A DNA stretch of 64,000 nucleotides from Wenyingzhuangia sp. (GTDB taxonomy: Bacteria; Bacteroidota; Bacteroidia; Flavobacteriales; Flavobacteriaceae). The stretch is taken from NCBI GenBank assembly GCA_020628175.1, contig JAHDFK010000003.1, positions 62,001 through 126,000 of the forward strand, given 5' to 3'. Each line of letters starts with the position of its first letter. The first letter of the stretch is position 1. The notes under the pieces are model-generated. The model had not been told where the DNA came from and did not search any database. It worked only from the letters and a program-made list of their open reading frames with translations. Positions 1 through 8,313 of this stretch are shown piece after piece. Made by a program: the position numbers and the translations under genes.

Positions 1-936
1 ATTTGCTTGTCCTTTTCCAGCCAAATCAAAAGCAGTACCGTGATCTGGAGAGACTCTTACTTTTGACAAACCAGCCGTAAAATTAACTCCTTTTCCAAAG
101 GAAATTGCTTTAAAGCCTACCAATCCTTGATCGTGGTACATAGAAATTACAGCATCGAATTTTTGATACGATTGATTTCCAAAAAAACCATCAGCTGCAT
201 AAGGCCCATAAACTAATTGTCCTTTAGATTGATATTCTTCTAAAATAGGACGGATCAACACATCGTCTTCTTTTCCAATCACACCATTATCTCCACAATG
301 AGGATTTAGACCTAATACCGCTATTTTAGGTTTCGAAATACCAAAATCTTGTACTAAAGATTGATACATAATGTCTATCTTTTTACAAATTAGTTCTTTA
401 TTCAACAACTGTGCAACATCTGCCACAGGCACATGCCCCGTTACCAAACCTACCTTAATATCTTCAGACATTAAAATCATTAAACTTTCTCCATCAAGCT
501 TAGATTCTAAATACTCTGTATGTCCTGGAAAATCAAAGTCATCAGACTGTATATTTTCTTTACTTATAGGAGCAGTTAACAACACATCTATTTCATTAGT
601 AGCTAAGGCTTCTGTTGCAGCAGCTAAAGATTCAAAGGCTTTTTTACCCGAAATCTCTGTTGCAACTCCAGGCTCTAACTTTACAATATCTTTCCAAACA
701 TTATAGACATTCAATTTTCCATCGTTAATTTTAGTCAAATCATGAATATTGTGTGTAGGATAGTTATATTTTAACTCTTTTTTATAAAACCCTATCGTTT
801 TATCAGAAGCAAAAATAACAGGAGTACAAAAATCATACATCCTCTTATCTTCAAATGTTTTTAAAATTAATTCAATTCCAATTCCATTCAAATCACCTAC
901 TGATATTCCAACTCTAATTATACGGTTATAACTCAT
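1..936 (-). CDS. pdxA: 4-hydroxythreonine-4-phosphate dehydrogenase, 3' end cut by window edge
   Basis: The reverse strand reads from an ATG at 936 to the window edge without a stop. PdxA oxidises 4-phosphohydroxy-L-threonine with NAD in the DXP-dependent pyridoxal phosphate pathway. Visible family marks are the N-terminal VGISVGDLNGIG, the GLNPHCGDNG stretch, the metal-binding SMYHDQG and the late DHGTAFDLAGKG. About 312 residues are present, so only a short C-terminal part (the family is around 330-350) lies outside. It is divergent from ribE with about 50 bp between the starts. The identification is firm; the missing end is a window artefact. Confidence 0.95.
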   Translation of the reverse strand, partial: MSYNRIIRVGISVGDLNGIGIELILKTFEDKRMYDFCTPVIFASDKTIGFYKKELKYNYPTHNIHDLTKINDGKLNVYNVWKDIVKLEPGVATEISGKKAFESLAAATEALATNEIDVLLTAPISKENIQSDDFDFPGHTEYLESKLDGESLMILMSEDIKVGLVTGHVPVADVAQLLNKELICKKIDIMYQSLVQDFGISKPKIAVLGLNPHCGDNGVIGKEDDVLIRPILEEYQSKGQLVYGPYAADGFFGNQSYQKFDAVISMYHDQGLVGFKAISFGKGVNFTAGLSKVRVSPDHGTAFDLAGKGQAN

Positions 937-944
937 TATTGTAT

Positions 945-952
945 TACTTTTG
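945..952 (+). promoter_or_regulatory. Flavobacterial -7 box for ribE
   Basis: TACTTTTG matches the Bacteroidota -7 consensus TAnnTTTG and lies 36 bp before the ribE start in the pdxA-ribE divergent gap. No convincing -33 TTG at the usual 17-23 bp spacing was picked out. Confidence 0.45.
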
Positions 953-987
953 AACTACGAAATTAGTCATTTAAAACCATATAGATC

Positions 988-1572
988 ATGTTTACTGGAA
1001 TTATTGAAACTGCAGGAGTTGTTAAGAAACTAACTCAAGAAAACACTAATTTACACATTACTGTATCGTCTAACATTACAAACGAATTAAAAATAGATCA
1101 GAGTGTAGCACACAATGGTGTTTGCTTAACTGTTGTGGCTATTAACGATAACGAGTATACTGTTACAGCAATTAAAGAAACCTTAGACAAAACAAATTTA
1201 AACACCTTAAAGGTTGATGAAATTGTAAATCTAGAAAGAGCGATGAAACTTGGAGATAGACTTGACGGTCATATTGTACAAGGACACGTAGATCAGACTG
1301 GAATTTGTACCGGTGTTGAAAACAAAGATGGAAGCTGGATTTTTAGTTTTGAATACGACATTTCTCTTAACAATGTAACCATAGAAAAAGGATCTATAAC
1401 AATAGATGGTACAAGTTTAACAGTAGTAAATTCTGGTAAAAACACTTTTAGCGTGGCAATTATACCTTACACGTATGAGCACACGCGTTTTAAAACATAT
1501 AAAAAAGGAACTGTTGTAAATTTAGAATTTGACGTTATTGGTAAATACGTTCAAAAAATTTCTAAACTTTAA
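988..1572 (+). CDS. ribE: Riboflavin synthase alpha chain
   Basis: This 194-residue protein catalyses dismutation of two 6,7-dimethyl-8-ribityllumazine molecules to riboflavin. It begins with the invariant MFTGIIE and contains two lumazine-binding repeats of about 95 residues: the first has SVAHNGVCLTV, the second has GDRLDGHIVQGHVD followed by KGSITIDGTSLTV. Length is normal for the trimeric enzyme. It is divergent from pdxA, so two cofactor biosynthesis genes share an intergenic promoter region, and it ends at a bidirectional hairpin terminator. The ATG at 988 is the only sensible start because the MFTGIIE motif is at the very N terminus. Confidence 0.96.
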   Translation: MFTGIIETAGVVKKLTQENTNLHITVSSNITNELKIDQSVAHNGVCLTVVAINDNEYTVTAIKETLDKTNLNTLKVDEIVNLERAMKLGDRLDGHIVQGHVDQTGICTGVENKDGSWIFSFEYDISLNNVTIEKGSITIDGTSLTVVNSGKNTFSVAIIPYTYEHTRFKTYKKGTVVNLEFDVIGKYVQKISKL

Positions 1573-1594
1573 GTACTCAAAAACTATGAGTAAC

Positions 1595-1626
1595 AAAAAA
1601 GACATCTAAAATTAGATGTCTTTTTT
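1595..1626. terminator. Bidirectional rho-independent terminator
   Basis: A perfect hairpin, AAAAAAGACATCTAA, two-base loop, then the complementary arm ending in six T. It lies between the convergent ribE and PID-CTERM genes and can serve both because A and T runs flank the stem on either side. Confidence 0.85.
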
Positions 1627-1635
1627 ATTATGTTT

Positions 1636-1818
1636 TTATTTTTTCTTTAGCTTCTTTACTCCTACCGCAGCTCCAGCTAACAACAGCAATGAAACTCCAG
1701 CATCAATCGGCACCTTTTTTTCTAATCCTGGGGGAGAAGGAGGTCTTGGCGTTGCGTTCGATTTAAATATACCAGTAAATAATGATACAATTAATGTGAT
1801 GTAAAATAATTTATTCAT
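1636..1818 (-). CDS. Small PID-CTERM sorting-domain protein
   Basis: A 60-residue protein from the ATG at 1818; an in-frame ATG 24 bases upstream at 1842 is less likely because it would put extra residues before the signal peptide. It has an N-terminal signal sequence (LFYITLIVSLFTGIF), then PPSPPGLEKKVPIDAG, a hydrophobic helix (VSLLLLAGAAVGV) and a basic tail KKLKKK. Pro-Pro-Gly, Pro-Ile-Asp, membrane helix and Lys tail are the order known for the PID-CTERM domain of Bacteroidota, thought to be recognised by a sorting or processing enzyme. The mature part is tiny, so the protein is little more than its sorting signals. Function of the cargo is unknown. Confidence 0.7.
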   Translation of the reverse strand: MNKLFYITLIVSLFTGIFKSNATPRPPSPPGLEKKVPIDAGVSLLLLAGAAVGVKKLKKK

Positions 1819-2062
1819 AAAATTTATTTTATTAAATAACATATATCAAATATGTTAGAACAAATGTATAATATAAAAGTAGTTTTCAAAAAAAAATATT
1901 GTTATTTTTTTCTTATCAAAGCGCTATTTCAACAAATGTTAATTAAAAGATCTGATTTACAACAATATAAGTTTTTTGTTTTTTTTTTAAACAAAAACAA
2001 AAATCAAACCTCAAAACACAAAATCCTCTTCATTTCTGGCGCTATTTCTTGTTTTAAATTAA

Positions 2063-2090
2063 AAAACCATCACTAAAAAGTGATGGTTTT
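2063..2090 (-). terminator. Terminator of the original tRNA locus, left outside the element
   Basis: A perfect stem AAAACCATCACT, loop of four A, and its complement. Read on the minus strand it is followed by a T run, the direction of the interrupted tRNA gene. It lies 13 bp outside the left tRNA fragment, so it is most simply the old terminator of that tRNA, separated from it by the insertion. Confidence 0.75.
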
Positions 2091-2102
2091 CGGCTTTAAG
2101 TA

Positions 2103-2147
2103 GTGGTCCCACAAGGGCTCGAACCTTGGACCCCCTGATTATGAGTC
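2103..2147 (-). repeat. attL: displaced 3' part of the tRNA gene
   Basis: This 45-bp segment repeats 20368-20412 except at two positions, 2114 and 2126. It holds the tRNA from the anticodon loop to the 3' end but no 5' half, so it is not a working tRNA. The two differences are partners in the T stem (CAAGG/CCTTG here, CATGG/CCATG in the intact gene), so pairing is kept. That points to a real tRNA 3' end that evolved under selection, presumably the original host version. Confidence 0.88.
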
Positions 2148-2260
2148 TCTAGCCAAAACTTTATACTTTTTTATATTTTCTTCTAATTGCCTTATTTCAA
2201 AGAATTTTACTCTTTATAAAGTTCCTTTTTGTTGTATATTTTTATACTTATTTATAGCAA

Positions 2261-2283
2261 ATGTTGACCCTATGTTGACCCCA
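2261..2283 (+). repeat. Left copy of the 23-bp element-end repeat
   Basis: Two tandem units of ATGTTGACCC, joined by a T and followed by CCA, identical to 20298-20320 and in the same orientation. It lies 113 bp inside attL. Tandem direct sites near the ends suit arm-type binding by the integrase or an accessory protein; this role is inferred. Confidence 0.75.
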
Positions 2284-2419
2284 ATATTTAACCTCAATTT
2301 ACATGGTTACTCCTAATTCTACTCCTTTCCCTAAATAAAACAACAAATTTAGTTAGATTTCTAAACTTTTAAATGCATAAATTGGTCATTAAAAATCATT
2401 TCTTTCTTTTTTCATAAAA

Positions 2420-3394
2420 ATGCCATACATCACAAAGCATACATATAATCAACTTATTAGTAGAAGTGAAATTCAAGGAAACTTGAAAATAGATTATCAT
2501 TTATTTACAGCTTATATTTATAATAGCAGTAAAGTGTATTACTGTTTAAGCTATTTTGACAAGGAAAAACTTTTTAAAGAAAAAGTTATTTTAACAAGTG
2601 ATAAAAATTATGTCATACAATACAAAGAAATCCCCACTAGAAAAGACAATTACCAATATGTTTTTTCTAAAGAAAGTAAGGCAAAATTTCACAAGAATGA
2701 TAAATGTAAAGCATTAAACAAAGGTTTTAAAGATTTCAAAATACCAGAGCCTATAGCAAACCTTCAAGGTAATAATGACAAAAAGCACCAAGAACTAGTA
2801 GAAGAATTAAGAAATTGGTTTAGTATAAATAATTACACTATCCCGAAATACCTAAATAAAGAAATTAATGATAAAACTTTAACCAGAGAATTTAATAAAT
2901 CATTTGCTTTAAAACACTTAATATCTCCTATTTCAATTAGTCAAAATGATGCAAATAATTTTAAATGGTTTGAAGAAAAGAAAAACATAGGTATAGAGGA
3001 TATCAATTTTAAATTTAATATAAAAGAATATAAATCTAAAGTAGACAAGATACTACAAGACAGAGACTTTCTTTGTAGTGAAAGCAAAACAATGTATAAT
3101 ATTTCTAAATATGATTTTTTGTATAAAAAAAGTGATGATGAGATTCAGGAATACATTGTCAATAAAATTAATACTGACAAATTAAAACTTGTTAGTCTAA
3201 ACTTTATTAAAAACTACACCTTGATAAAACTAAAGGATTTTTTTAAAAAACATTTTGAACTTAGAACCAAGTTATTTGAACTTATTTCAGAATATCTTAA
3301 ATGGACGTATAATTATAACATATTTGATATGGATGAAATAACTTTAAGAAATTTCAACATTGAACCATGCTCATTATGTCATAAAAAATATTAA
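2420..3394 (+). CDS. Unrecognised 324-residue protein at the distal end of the element
   Basis: I do not recognise the family. The product is Lys- and Asn-rich, without signal peptide or membrane helix. The first 100 residues look like a small beta-rich domain ending in a stretch with a His and a Cys (AKFHKNDKCKALNKGF) and then DFKIPEPI. The middle is charged and helical. The last residues are EPCSLCHKKY, a CxxC followed by His that could be half of a metal site. It is alone, the only rightward gene at this end, and sits at the boundary farthest from the integrase, where cargo is often gained. A defence or accessory role is possible but nothing in the sequence proves it. Confidence 0.7.
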   Translation: MPYITKHTYNQLISRSEIQGNLKIDYHLFTAYIYNSSKVYYCLSYFDKEKLFKEKVILTSDKNYVIQYKEIPTRKDNYQYVFSKESKAKFHKNDKCKALNKGFKDFKIPEPIANLQGNNDKKHQELVEELRNWFSINNYTIPKYLNKEINDKTLTREFNKSFALKHLISPISISQNDANNFKWFEEKKNIGIEDINFKFNIKEYKSKVDKILQDRDFLCSESKTMYNISKYDFLYKKSDDEIQEYIVNKINTDKLKLVSLNFIKNYTLIKLKDFFKKHFELRTKLFELISEYLKWTYNYNIFDMDEITLRNFNIEPCSLCHKKY

Positions 3395-3506
3395 TAAAAA
3401 GCTATGTTATATATCTATATCATTTATCAGTTTATCTAAGCACACTAAATATTGTAATATTTGAATAAATACACATGTAAACAATTCATAAATAACATTA
3501 AACCTG

Positions 3507-3941
3507 TCAACACAATCCTTTTGCCTCCATACTTAAATAAGTATTTTTTGTAATTATAATATGATCTAGCAGTTTAATTTCAAATAATTTTGAAGCTTCT
3601 GCTAGTTTTTCTGTGATATGAATATCTGCTTTGCTAGGTTTTAAATTACCACTTGGATGGTTGTGAGCTAAAATAATTCCACTTGCATTACTTTTAATAG
3701 CAGTGGCTAAAATCAGCTTAATATCAATAGTAGTTCCTGTAGTACTACCTGTAGATAAATTTTGAATTCCTAGCACTCTATTAGCTCTGTTAAGGTAAAT
3801 TACTTTTGCATGCTCTTGTAATTCTATTGTATTCAAATCCCAATGATTTATTAGACACTTATAAGCATCTTTTTGAGATTTGATATAAACCTCATCAGTA
3901 ACCTTATTACTGTAGGTTAATTGTATTTCTGATACTTTCAT
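3507..3941 (-). CDS. RadC-like JAB/MPN domain protein
   Basis: A 144-residue protein consisting almost only of the RadC-type JAB domain. The metal-site motif is HNHPSGNLKPSKAD (His-x-His-Pro-Ser-Gly with a following Asp), preceded by VIYLNRANRVLGI and the STTGT segment typical of the family. The helix-hairpin-helix N terminus of full RadC (about 225 residues) is absent. Short forms like this are common on plasmids and integrative elements of Bacteroidota; their biochemical role is unsettled. It is in the same direction as the PcfJ-like gene upstream but separated from it by a terminator, so it has its own promoter or depends on readthrough. Confidence 0.88.
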   Translation of the reverse strand: MKVSEIQLTYSNKVTDEVYIKSQKDAYKCLINHWDLNTIELQEHAKVIYLNRANRVLGIQNLSTGSTTGTTIDIKLILATAIKSNASGIILAHNHPSGNLKPSKADIHITEKLAEASKLFEIKLLDHIIITKNTYLSMEAKGLC

Positions 3942-3963
3942 TTTTTTATTTTTAGATATAAAA

Positions 3964-3987
3964 AAACCACCTGCTTTGAGGTGGTTT
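3964..3987 (-). terminator. Terminator after the PcfJ-like gene
   Basis: Perfect stem AAACCACCT / AGGTGGTTT with a six-base loop, followed on the minus strand by a T run. Confidence 0.8.
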
Positions 3988-4013
3988 ATAATTATTACTT
4001 TATGATTGATACA

Positions 4014-5264
4014 TTAAAATATAATATTTCTCAATCCCTCTTTTGAAGAAAACAACTTGATAATTTCAGTTTCTTCTTCTGTAGGTGTTCTATTATATTT
4101 ACCTGCTACTTGTATAACCTCCTTATTTACAACTTCCAATGTTAATCCATTATCATAATTTTCATTATTAGGGGTAATTACCCAAATACTACTTTTTCCA
4201 GATTTACATTGATCTTTATAAATACTAACACAATGATGTTTTTTAAGTCCATCCAAATATAACTCATATGAATTTGTTAGCTCCTTGTAAACAAATTCTT
4301 TCCCTTTATGGTATATTTTTTTCTCTAGATAAATTTTATCATCAACTTTCCATGATATTATGCAATTTTTCATCTGAGTCTTTTCTAGCTCAATATGCCA
4401 TTCATTCATTTCTCTGTACAAGCTAACAAAAGACTTCTTTTTTAGTGTAACAACATTACTTTCTTTAAAATGATGGGATATATAATCTATGATATTATTT
4501 AATTCATGATTTTCAATCTGCTTTGGAAGTATTTTAAAAAGTAACCCCCAATATTGTACAGATTCAATTAATAGAGAATATTTAAGTCCTGTTTTATGAA
4601 GTAGATAAATAAAAGTATCTACTAAATACATTTTATCTGGACTATGTTTAATAAGCTTAGAAGCAAAGGCTCTTAGCTCCATTATATTGTTGCTTCTACT
4701 CTCAATATCATATAATAGACCTATACTGTGGTGAAAATAAAAACTTTCTTTTTTAGAAAGGGGAATTTTAAAATTATTACATTTCCTTATGTTTTTACCA
4801 TTCCCAATATTTACAAGTACTTCTAGCTCACTTAAATCTAAAATATTTAAATACTGAAAAAAATCTTCTGATATATCATACTTAAAAAGTAACTCTTTAA
4901 TATGCTTAGAAGCTTGATAATTACCATACTCTAAAAAAAGAGGTAAAGTAAAACTAAAAGCTTTTCTTGTATTATGGATATACTTACTACAAAACAATAG
5001 GTTTCTTAATAAATTATAACAAGATGAACTTATGTAGTTGTACAAATAAATTCTCTTACTACACAACAGAGCTATCTCATTTTTAAAATAAGCATATTCA
5101 TACTCATCAAGAGATAAAAATAACTCTTTATTTATTATTTTCTCAAATGCTTCTTGAAAATATTGCTCATATGGATAGTACTTTTCAAATAGTAGAAATA
5201 TTTCTTTTTTTCTTATCTCAATACCATCATAATTAGTTATTGGTAGGTCAAACAATTTATTCAT
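4014..5264 (-). CDS. PcfJ-like domain protein
   Basis: A 416-residue protein. Its C-terminal part carries the pattern of the PcfJ-like family: a Leu-Asp-Gly-Leu-Lys-x-His-His-Cys-Val stretch (around residues 330-345), then a hydrophobic strand with TLEVVNKEVIQVAGKYN and P-T-x-E-E. PcfJ was named from conjugative plasmid pCF10, and relatives occur on many mobile elements, but no enzymatic activity is established. The N-terminal 300 residues are Leu- and Tyr-rich helices without a motif I know. The 3' end has a clear hairpin terminator and it stands apart from the TerB/vWA operon upstream, with about 140 bp between. Confidence 0.72.
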   Translation of the reverse strand: MNKLFDLPITNYDGIEIRKKEIFLLFEKYYPYEQYFQEAFEKIINKELFLSLDEYEYAYFKNEIALLCSKRIYLYNYISSSCYNLLRNLLFCSKYIHNTRKAFSFTLPLFLEYGNYQASKHIKELLFKYDISEDFFQYLNILDLSELEVLVNIGNGKNIRKCNNFKIPLSKKESFYFHHSIGLLYDIESRSNNIMELRAFASKLIKHSPDKMYLVDTFIYLLHKTGLKYSLLIESVQYWGLLFKILPKQIENHELNNIIDYISHHFKESNVVTLKKKSFVSLYREMNEWHIELEKTQMKNCIISWKVDDKIYLEKKIYHKGKEFVYKELTNSYELYLDGLKKHHCVSIYKDQCKSGKSSIWVITPNNENYDNGLTLEVVNKEVIQVAGKYNRTPTEEETEIIKLFSSKEGLRNIIF

Positions 5265-5405
5265 TTCATGAATAATTTAACGTTCTAGTTGATTGAATAG
5301 GTTTACACAAATTAACATGCTTATTTTCTTTACTTACATTAATATATAAACTGTGTTATTTTTGTTGTAAAGCCTACAACAAGCCATACTGCTATTACTA
5401 AAATG

Positions 5406-6101
5406 TTATAATGCTTCTGATTCACTACTTGATTTAGTACTAAAATTGCCGTTCTTTTGTAATATCAATTTATACTCTAGAATATTGTTTACTAAATGCT
5501 GTGGATAATCTTTGCTGAAATATTCATTTGAGATAAAACCTCCTTTAAGCTTTCCTTTTTTCATTAGCTTATTTGGATTCCACCCCTTACCATAATAGAA
5601 AAAAGCTTGATAAGTTCCATTAGGAAATGAAAAGCTATAATTATAATTTGATCTTATAAAAGCATGTTTGACAACCTTATTATCTTTTTTTATTATCGCT
5701 AAAACATCTGAATGACTAGTAGATATTTTAATCTTTGAACACCCATATCCATTACATGTCAAATTTCTCCCATATTGTTTAAGATAAGGAGTTGCTCCTG
5801 TTGGTAATGAGTTATTTATATACTTATTATAAATACGCTTTTCTTTTTCTAAAGCTAATTTTTCATCTAACTCCCTTTCCTGTTTTTCTTGCTCTTGTTG
5901 ATTAATTAAATCCTCTTCAAGTAAATGAGAAATCATTTTATGATCTTCATCGTTTTCAATCTTCACTTTACTTACGCCACTAGCTTGAGATTTACTTTTT
6001 GCCTGCTTTGATCTTGTTGAAGTAATTGATGTAAATATTAAAAGACCTAAAATTAACAAAGCTAATATCAATAGGTCTTTAATTTTTTTATCCTTATCCA
6101 T
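5406..6101 (-). CDS. Membrane-anchored protein with coiled coil and C-terminal domain, last gene of the TerB/vWA operon
   Basis: A 231-residue protein. Residues 10-30 form one hydrophobic helix (LLILALLILGLLIF), followed by a charged Gln/Glu/Lys coiled coil (about 55-95) and a C-terminal domain. That domain starts with LPTGATPYLKQYG, has two Cys close together (CNGYGC), and contains FPNGTYQAFFYYGKGWNPNK and KGGFISNEYF. I recall similar C-terminal domains in Bacteroidota proteins but know no function. Its ATG overlaps the stop of the vWA-like gene by one base, so translation is probably coupled. With a single N-terminal helix, the coiled coil and domain could face either side; the Cys pair and aromatic content would suit the periplasm. 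Confidence 0.72.
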   Translation of the reverse strand: MDKDKKIKDLLILALLILGLLIFTSITSTRSKQAKSKSQASGVSKVKIENDEDHKMISHLLEEDLINQQEQEKQERELDEKLALEKEKRIYNKYINNSLPTGATPYLKQYGRNLTCNGYGCSKIKISTSHSDVLAIIKKDNKVVKHAFIRSNYNYSFSFPNGTYQAFFYYGKGWNPNKLMKKGKLKGGFISNEYFSKDYPQHLVNNILEYKLILQKNGNFSTKSSSESEAL

Positions 6102-7021
6102 TAATTAGACATTATAAACTTTTCAATTACTTTATCCATATTTGATGGTAAAAAAGCTTGATGAATTTCATACTTTTTAACACCCATATTCTCTAACCAA
6201 TCAGACCAATACTTCTTTAAAACATCTAGTTCATATGGATTAGATTTTGAAGGGTTTAAACCTAGAACCAAAACTTCTACATCAGATAATTCTTTTCCTG
6301 TAGGCAAATAACCAAACTTACTTTCATCCATCTTTTGTTTCCATGAACTCTTATTTAAGCTGTTTTTTCTAATAGTTTGTGGTGTTAGGTAACTTGTATA
6401 GTTATCTTCTTGTATTTTATTATTGGAATGATATATATAACCATCTGTTAAAACTACTACAATATTTCTTGCATTCTCTTCCATACAAAAAACATCTACT
6501 TTACTCTTGAAAAACCCCCAAATATCTGAACCTATATACTTATCATCAGTAATAGCTAACTCATAAAACTTTTGTGGAATAGTCTTATACTTAGAAACAA
6601 ATTCTTTTAATAATTCCTTAGATGTATTATCTCTAGTGAAATGATATTTTAAACTTTCTGACAAACTATTTATCTTTTCATTTAATGGAGCAGGCTCAAA
6701 GAAAATAGAGATTTTATCATTTAAAGTCCTAGTTTTTTTAGATCTTAAAAAAGAATCAAAACTTGTAGAAACACTTTCTATGTATCCTATGTCTCTTTTA
6801 TAAAAATCCATAGTCTTACTTGGATATTTAGTAGGATTTATTCTATCTGATAAATCAAGTAGAATACTTATATTTAAATTATTTGATGCTTCTTTAGTAT
6901 TTGCACCTTTAGTTGAAACAGGTTCTTTTGGTTTTTCTTCACTTTTACATTTTATACATAATAATGGAATACCTGTCAATAAAGTTAAAGCTACTATTGT
7001 TTTTTTAAAATTTAATTTCAT
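6101..7021 (-). CDS. vWA-like exported protein, probable lipoprotein
   Basis: A 306-residue protein with an N-terminal signal (KTIVALTLLTGIPLLC) and two nearby Cys. The second is followed by KSEEKPKEP, similar to acidic export tags after the lipid Cys in Bacteroidota, but the lipobox is not classical. The mature part has a von Willebrand A pattern: strand SILLDLSDRIN, where Asp-x-Ser-Asp resembles the metal site, and strand NIVVVLTDGYIY. It then has EVLVLGLNPSK. A metal-dependent adhesion or assembly role in the periplasm or on the surface is inferred. It lies 8 bp after the coiled-coil membrane gene and overlaps the next gene by one base. Confidence 0.75.
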   Translation of the reverse strand: MKLNFKKTIVALTLLTGIPLLCIKCKSEEKPKEPVSTKGANTKEASNNLNISILLDLSDRINPTKYPSKTMDFYKRDIGYIESVSTSFDSFLRSKKTRTLNDKISIFFEPAPLNEKINSLSESLKYHFTRDNTSKELLKEFVSKYKTIPQKFYELAITDDKYIGSDIWGFFKSKVDVFCMEENARNIVVVLTDGYIYHSNNKIQEDNYTSYLTPQTIRKNSLNKSSWKQKMDESKFGYLPTGKELSDVEVLVLGLNPSKSNPYELDVLKKYWSDWLENMGVKKYEIHQAFLPSNMDKVIEKFIMSN

Positions 7022-7029
7022 GTCTTTAA

Positions 7030-8307
7030 TTAATTTCTTGAATATACATGTAGTTGTTCACTGTGATTATTTAACTGTAAGCCTTGTAGATGATCTTTAC
7101 AAACATCTTCACAGCCTTCTAAAAGTAAATTTTGTTCTTTAGCAGGAATTCCTAAATCTGTAGTAATAGCCTGAAACCAACCTTCTTTATACTGATTATG
7201 GTATAATAGATATTCTTTAGCTGAAAATATAAAACCATCAATCTTAGACTGTATTTCATCAATTTTACTTTTAACATCTGATTCTTTAGCCTTTATTTCA
7301 TCAATTTCTACTTGTACTAATTTTATAGCCTCCTGCTTATCAGATATTTCACTTTTTCTAGCAGAAATAAAACCATTTATCTTATCTAATTCTTCATATT
7401 CTTTCATCATAAAATCAAACACTAACCCCCAAATTAAGTATACCACAAATCCTGCAAAAATAATTGCCCAAAATTCAGCTTTTACTAATGCTACTTGCAT
7501 ATTAAAAAAAGGAGAATCAAGTGTTTTATTAAATTCATATATTTTTTCTTCAATAATATACGCTAATAACAAATCAAATATGAATGTAATTACAAACAAA
7601 CCTGCTAATTTTAAAAATTTCACACCTCCTTTTTCTTTTTGCATCATATGGATTAAATAGCCTAGACCCATAAATACAAAAGGAATTGTGATAACTAATA
7701 TTCCTTCTAAAACTCCAGCTGAAAAAGCATCTGATAATGCATTAGCATCAAAAATAGCTGCAGTTAAACTACCATTTTCAAAATTTTTGAAAAAAGCTGA
7801 ATAAGAAGCTGATATATAAAACACGAATAAGTAAATTGTGATAGGCACCAACAAACCTAAACCAATATATAGCTGTGCTTTGGGTTTTTTATTAACATCT
7901 AAGCCATAATTCTCTGGATTTTGCCTAACATCAATCATATTAGACTTCGCATCTGCAATTTCATTTTCAAGATCATCAACTTTACTTTTGTTAATTGCAT
8001 TTAAGGTTTCTATTTTTTTTAATTCTGACTGTAATTTGAATTTCATATTTACATATGGTTCCTTCAATTTGTCTTGTTTTACTTTATCAATTCTACATTG
8101 TTCTTCAAATTTTGAATAAATATTTTGTAAACAAGCTTTAAATACAATTGGTTTACCCATTGCTGTTATTGAAGCATTATGACCAGTTTCATAAAAAGTT
8201 TTTTCTGAATTTTTTAACTCATCAACCTGCTGATCAGATTGTGGATCTTCATTACTAACATTCTCACTCTTTTTTAAACTGAACAAGTTTTTAATTGATT
8301 TTGACAT
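7030..8307 (-). CDS. Four-helix membrane protein with two coiled coils
   Basis: A 425-residue protein, family not recognised. After a charged start of about 80 residues comes a coiled coil (about 85-130). Four membrane helices follow: near 147-170 (LYIGLGLLVPITIYLFVFYI), 205-227 (ILVITIPFVFMGLGYLI), 235-258 (LAGLFVITFIFDLLLAYII) and 285-307 (FWAIIFAGFVVYLIWGLVF). A second coiled coil (about 310-370) and a cytoplasmic tail ending near SEQLHVYSRN follow. Helices in pairs with long coiled coils on the same side suggest a membrane scaffold linking a cytoplasmic partner (TerB-like) with exported partners (vWA protein, anchored-domain protein). Spacing to the TerB-like gene is 6 bp. Confidence 0.72.
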   Translation of the reverse strand: MSKSIKNLFSLKKSENVSNEDPQSDQQVDELKNSEKTFYETGHNASITAMGKPIVFKACLQNIYSKFEEQCRIDKVKQDKLKEPYVNMKFKLQSELKKIETLNAINKSKVDDLENEIADAKSNMIDVRQNPENYGLDVNKKPKAQLYIGLGLLVPITIYLFVFYISASYSAFFKNFENGSLTAAIFDANALSDAFSAGVLEGILVITIPFVFMGLGYLIHMMQKEKGGVKFLKLAGLFVITFIFDLLLAYIIEEKIYEFNKTLDSPFFNMQVALVKAEFWAIIFAGFVVYLIWGLVFDFMMKEYEELDKINGFISARKSEISDKQEAIKLVQVEIDEIKAKESDVKSKIDEIQSKIDGFIFSAKEYLLYHNQYKEGWFQAITTDLGIPAKEQNLLLEGCEDVCKDHLQGLQLNNHSEQLHVYSRN

Positions 8308-8313
8308 GTTTTA

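Noticed and set aside
371..706. A plus-strand reading frame of 111 codons
   Set aside because: It lies opposite pdxA, whose motifs are clear on the other strand; the plus frame has no family feature.
1852..2076. A plus-strand frame of 74 codons
   Set aside because: It is Phe/Lys/Asn-rich translation of an AT-rich spacer and runs into the old tRNA terminator; no start signal or family match.
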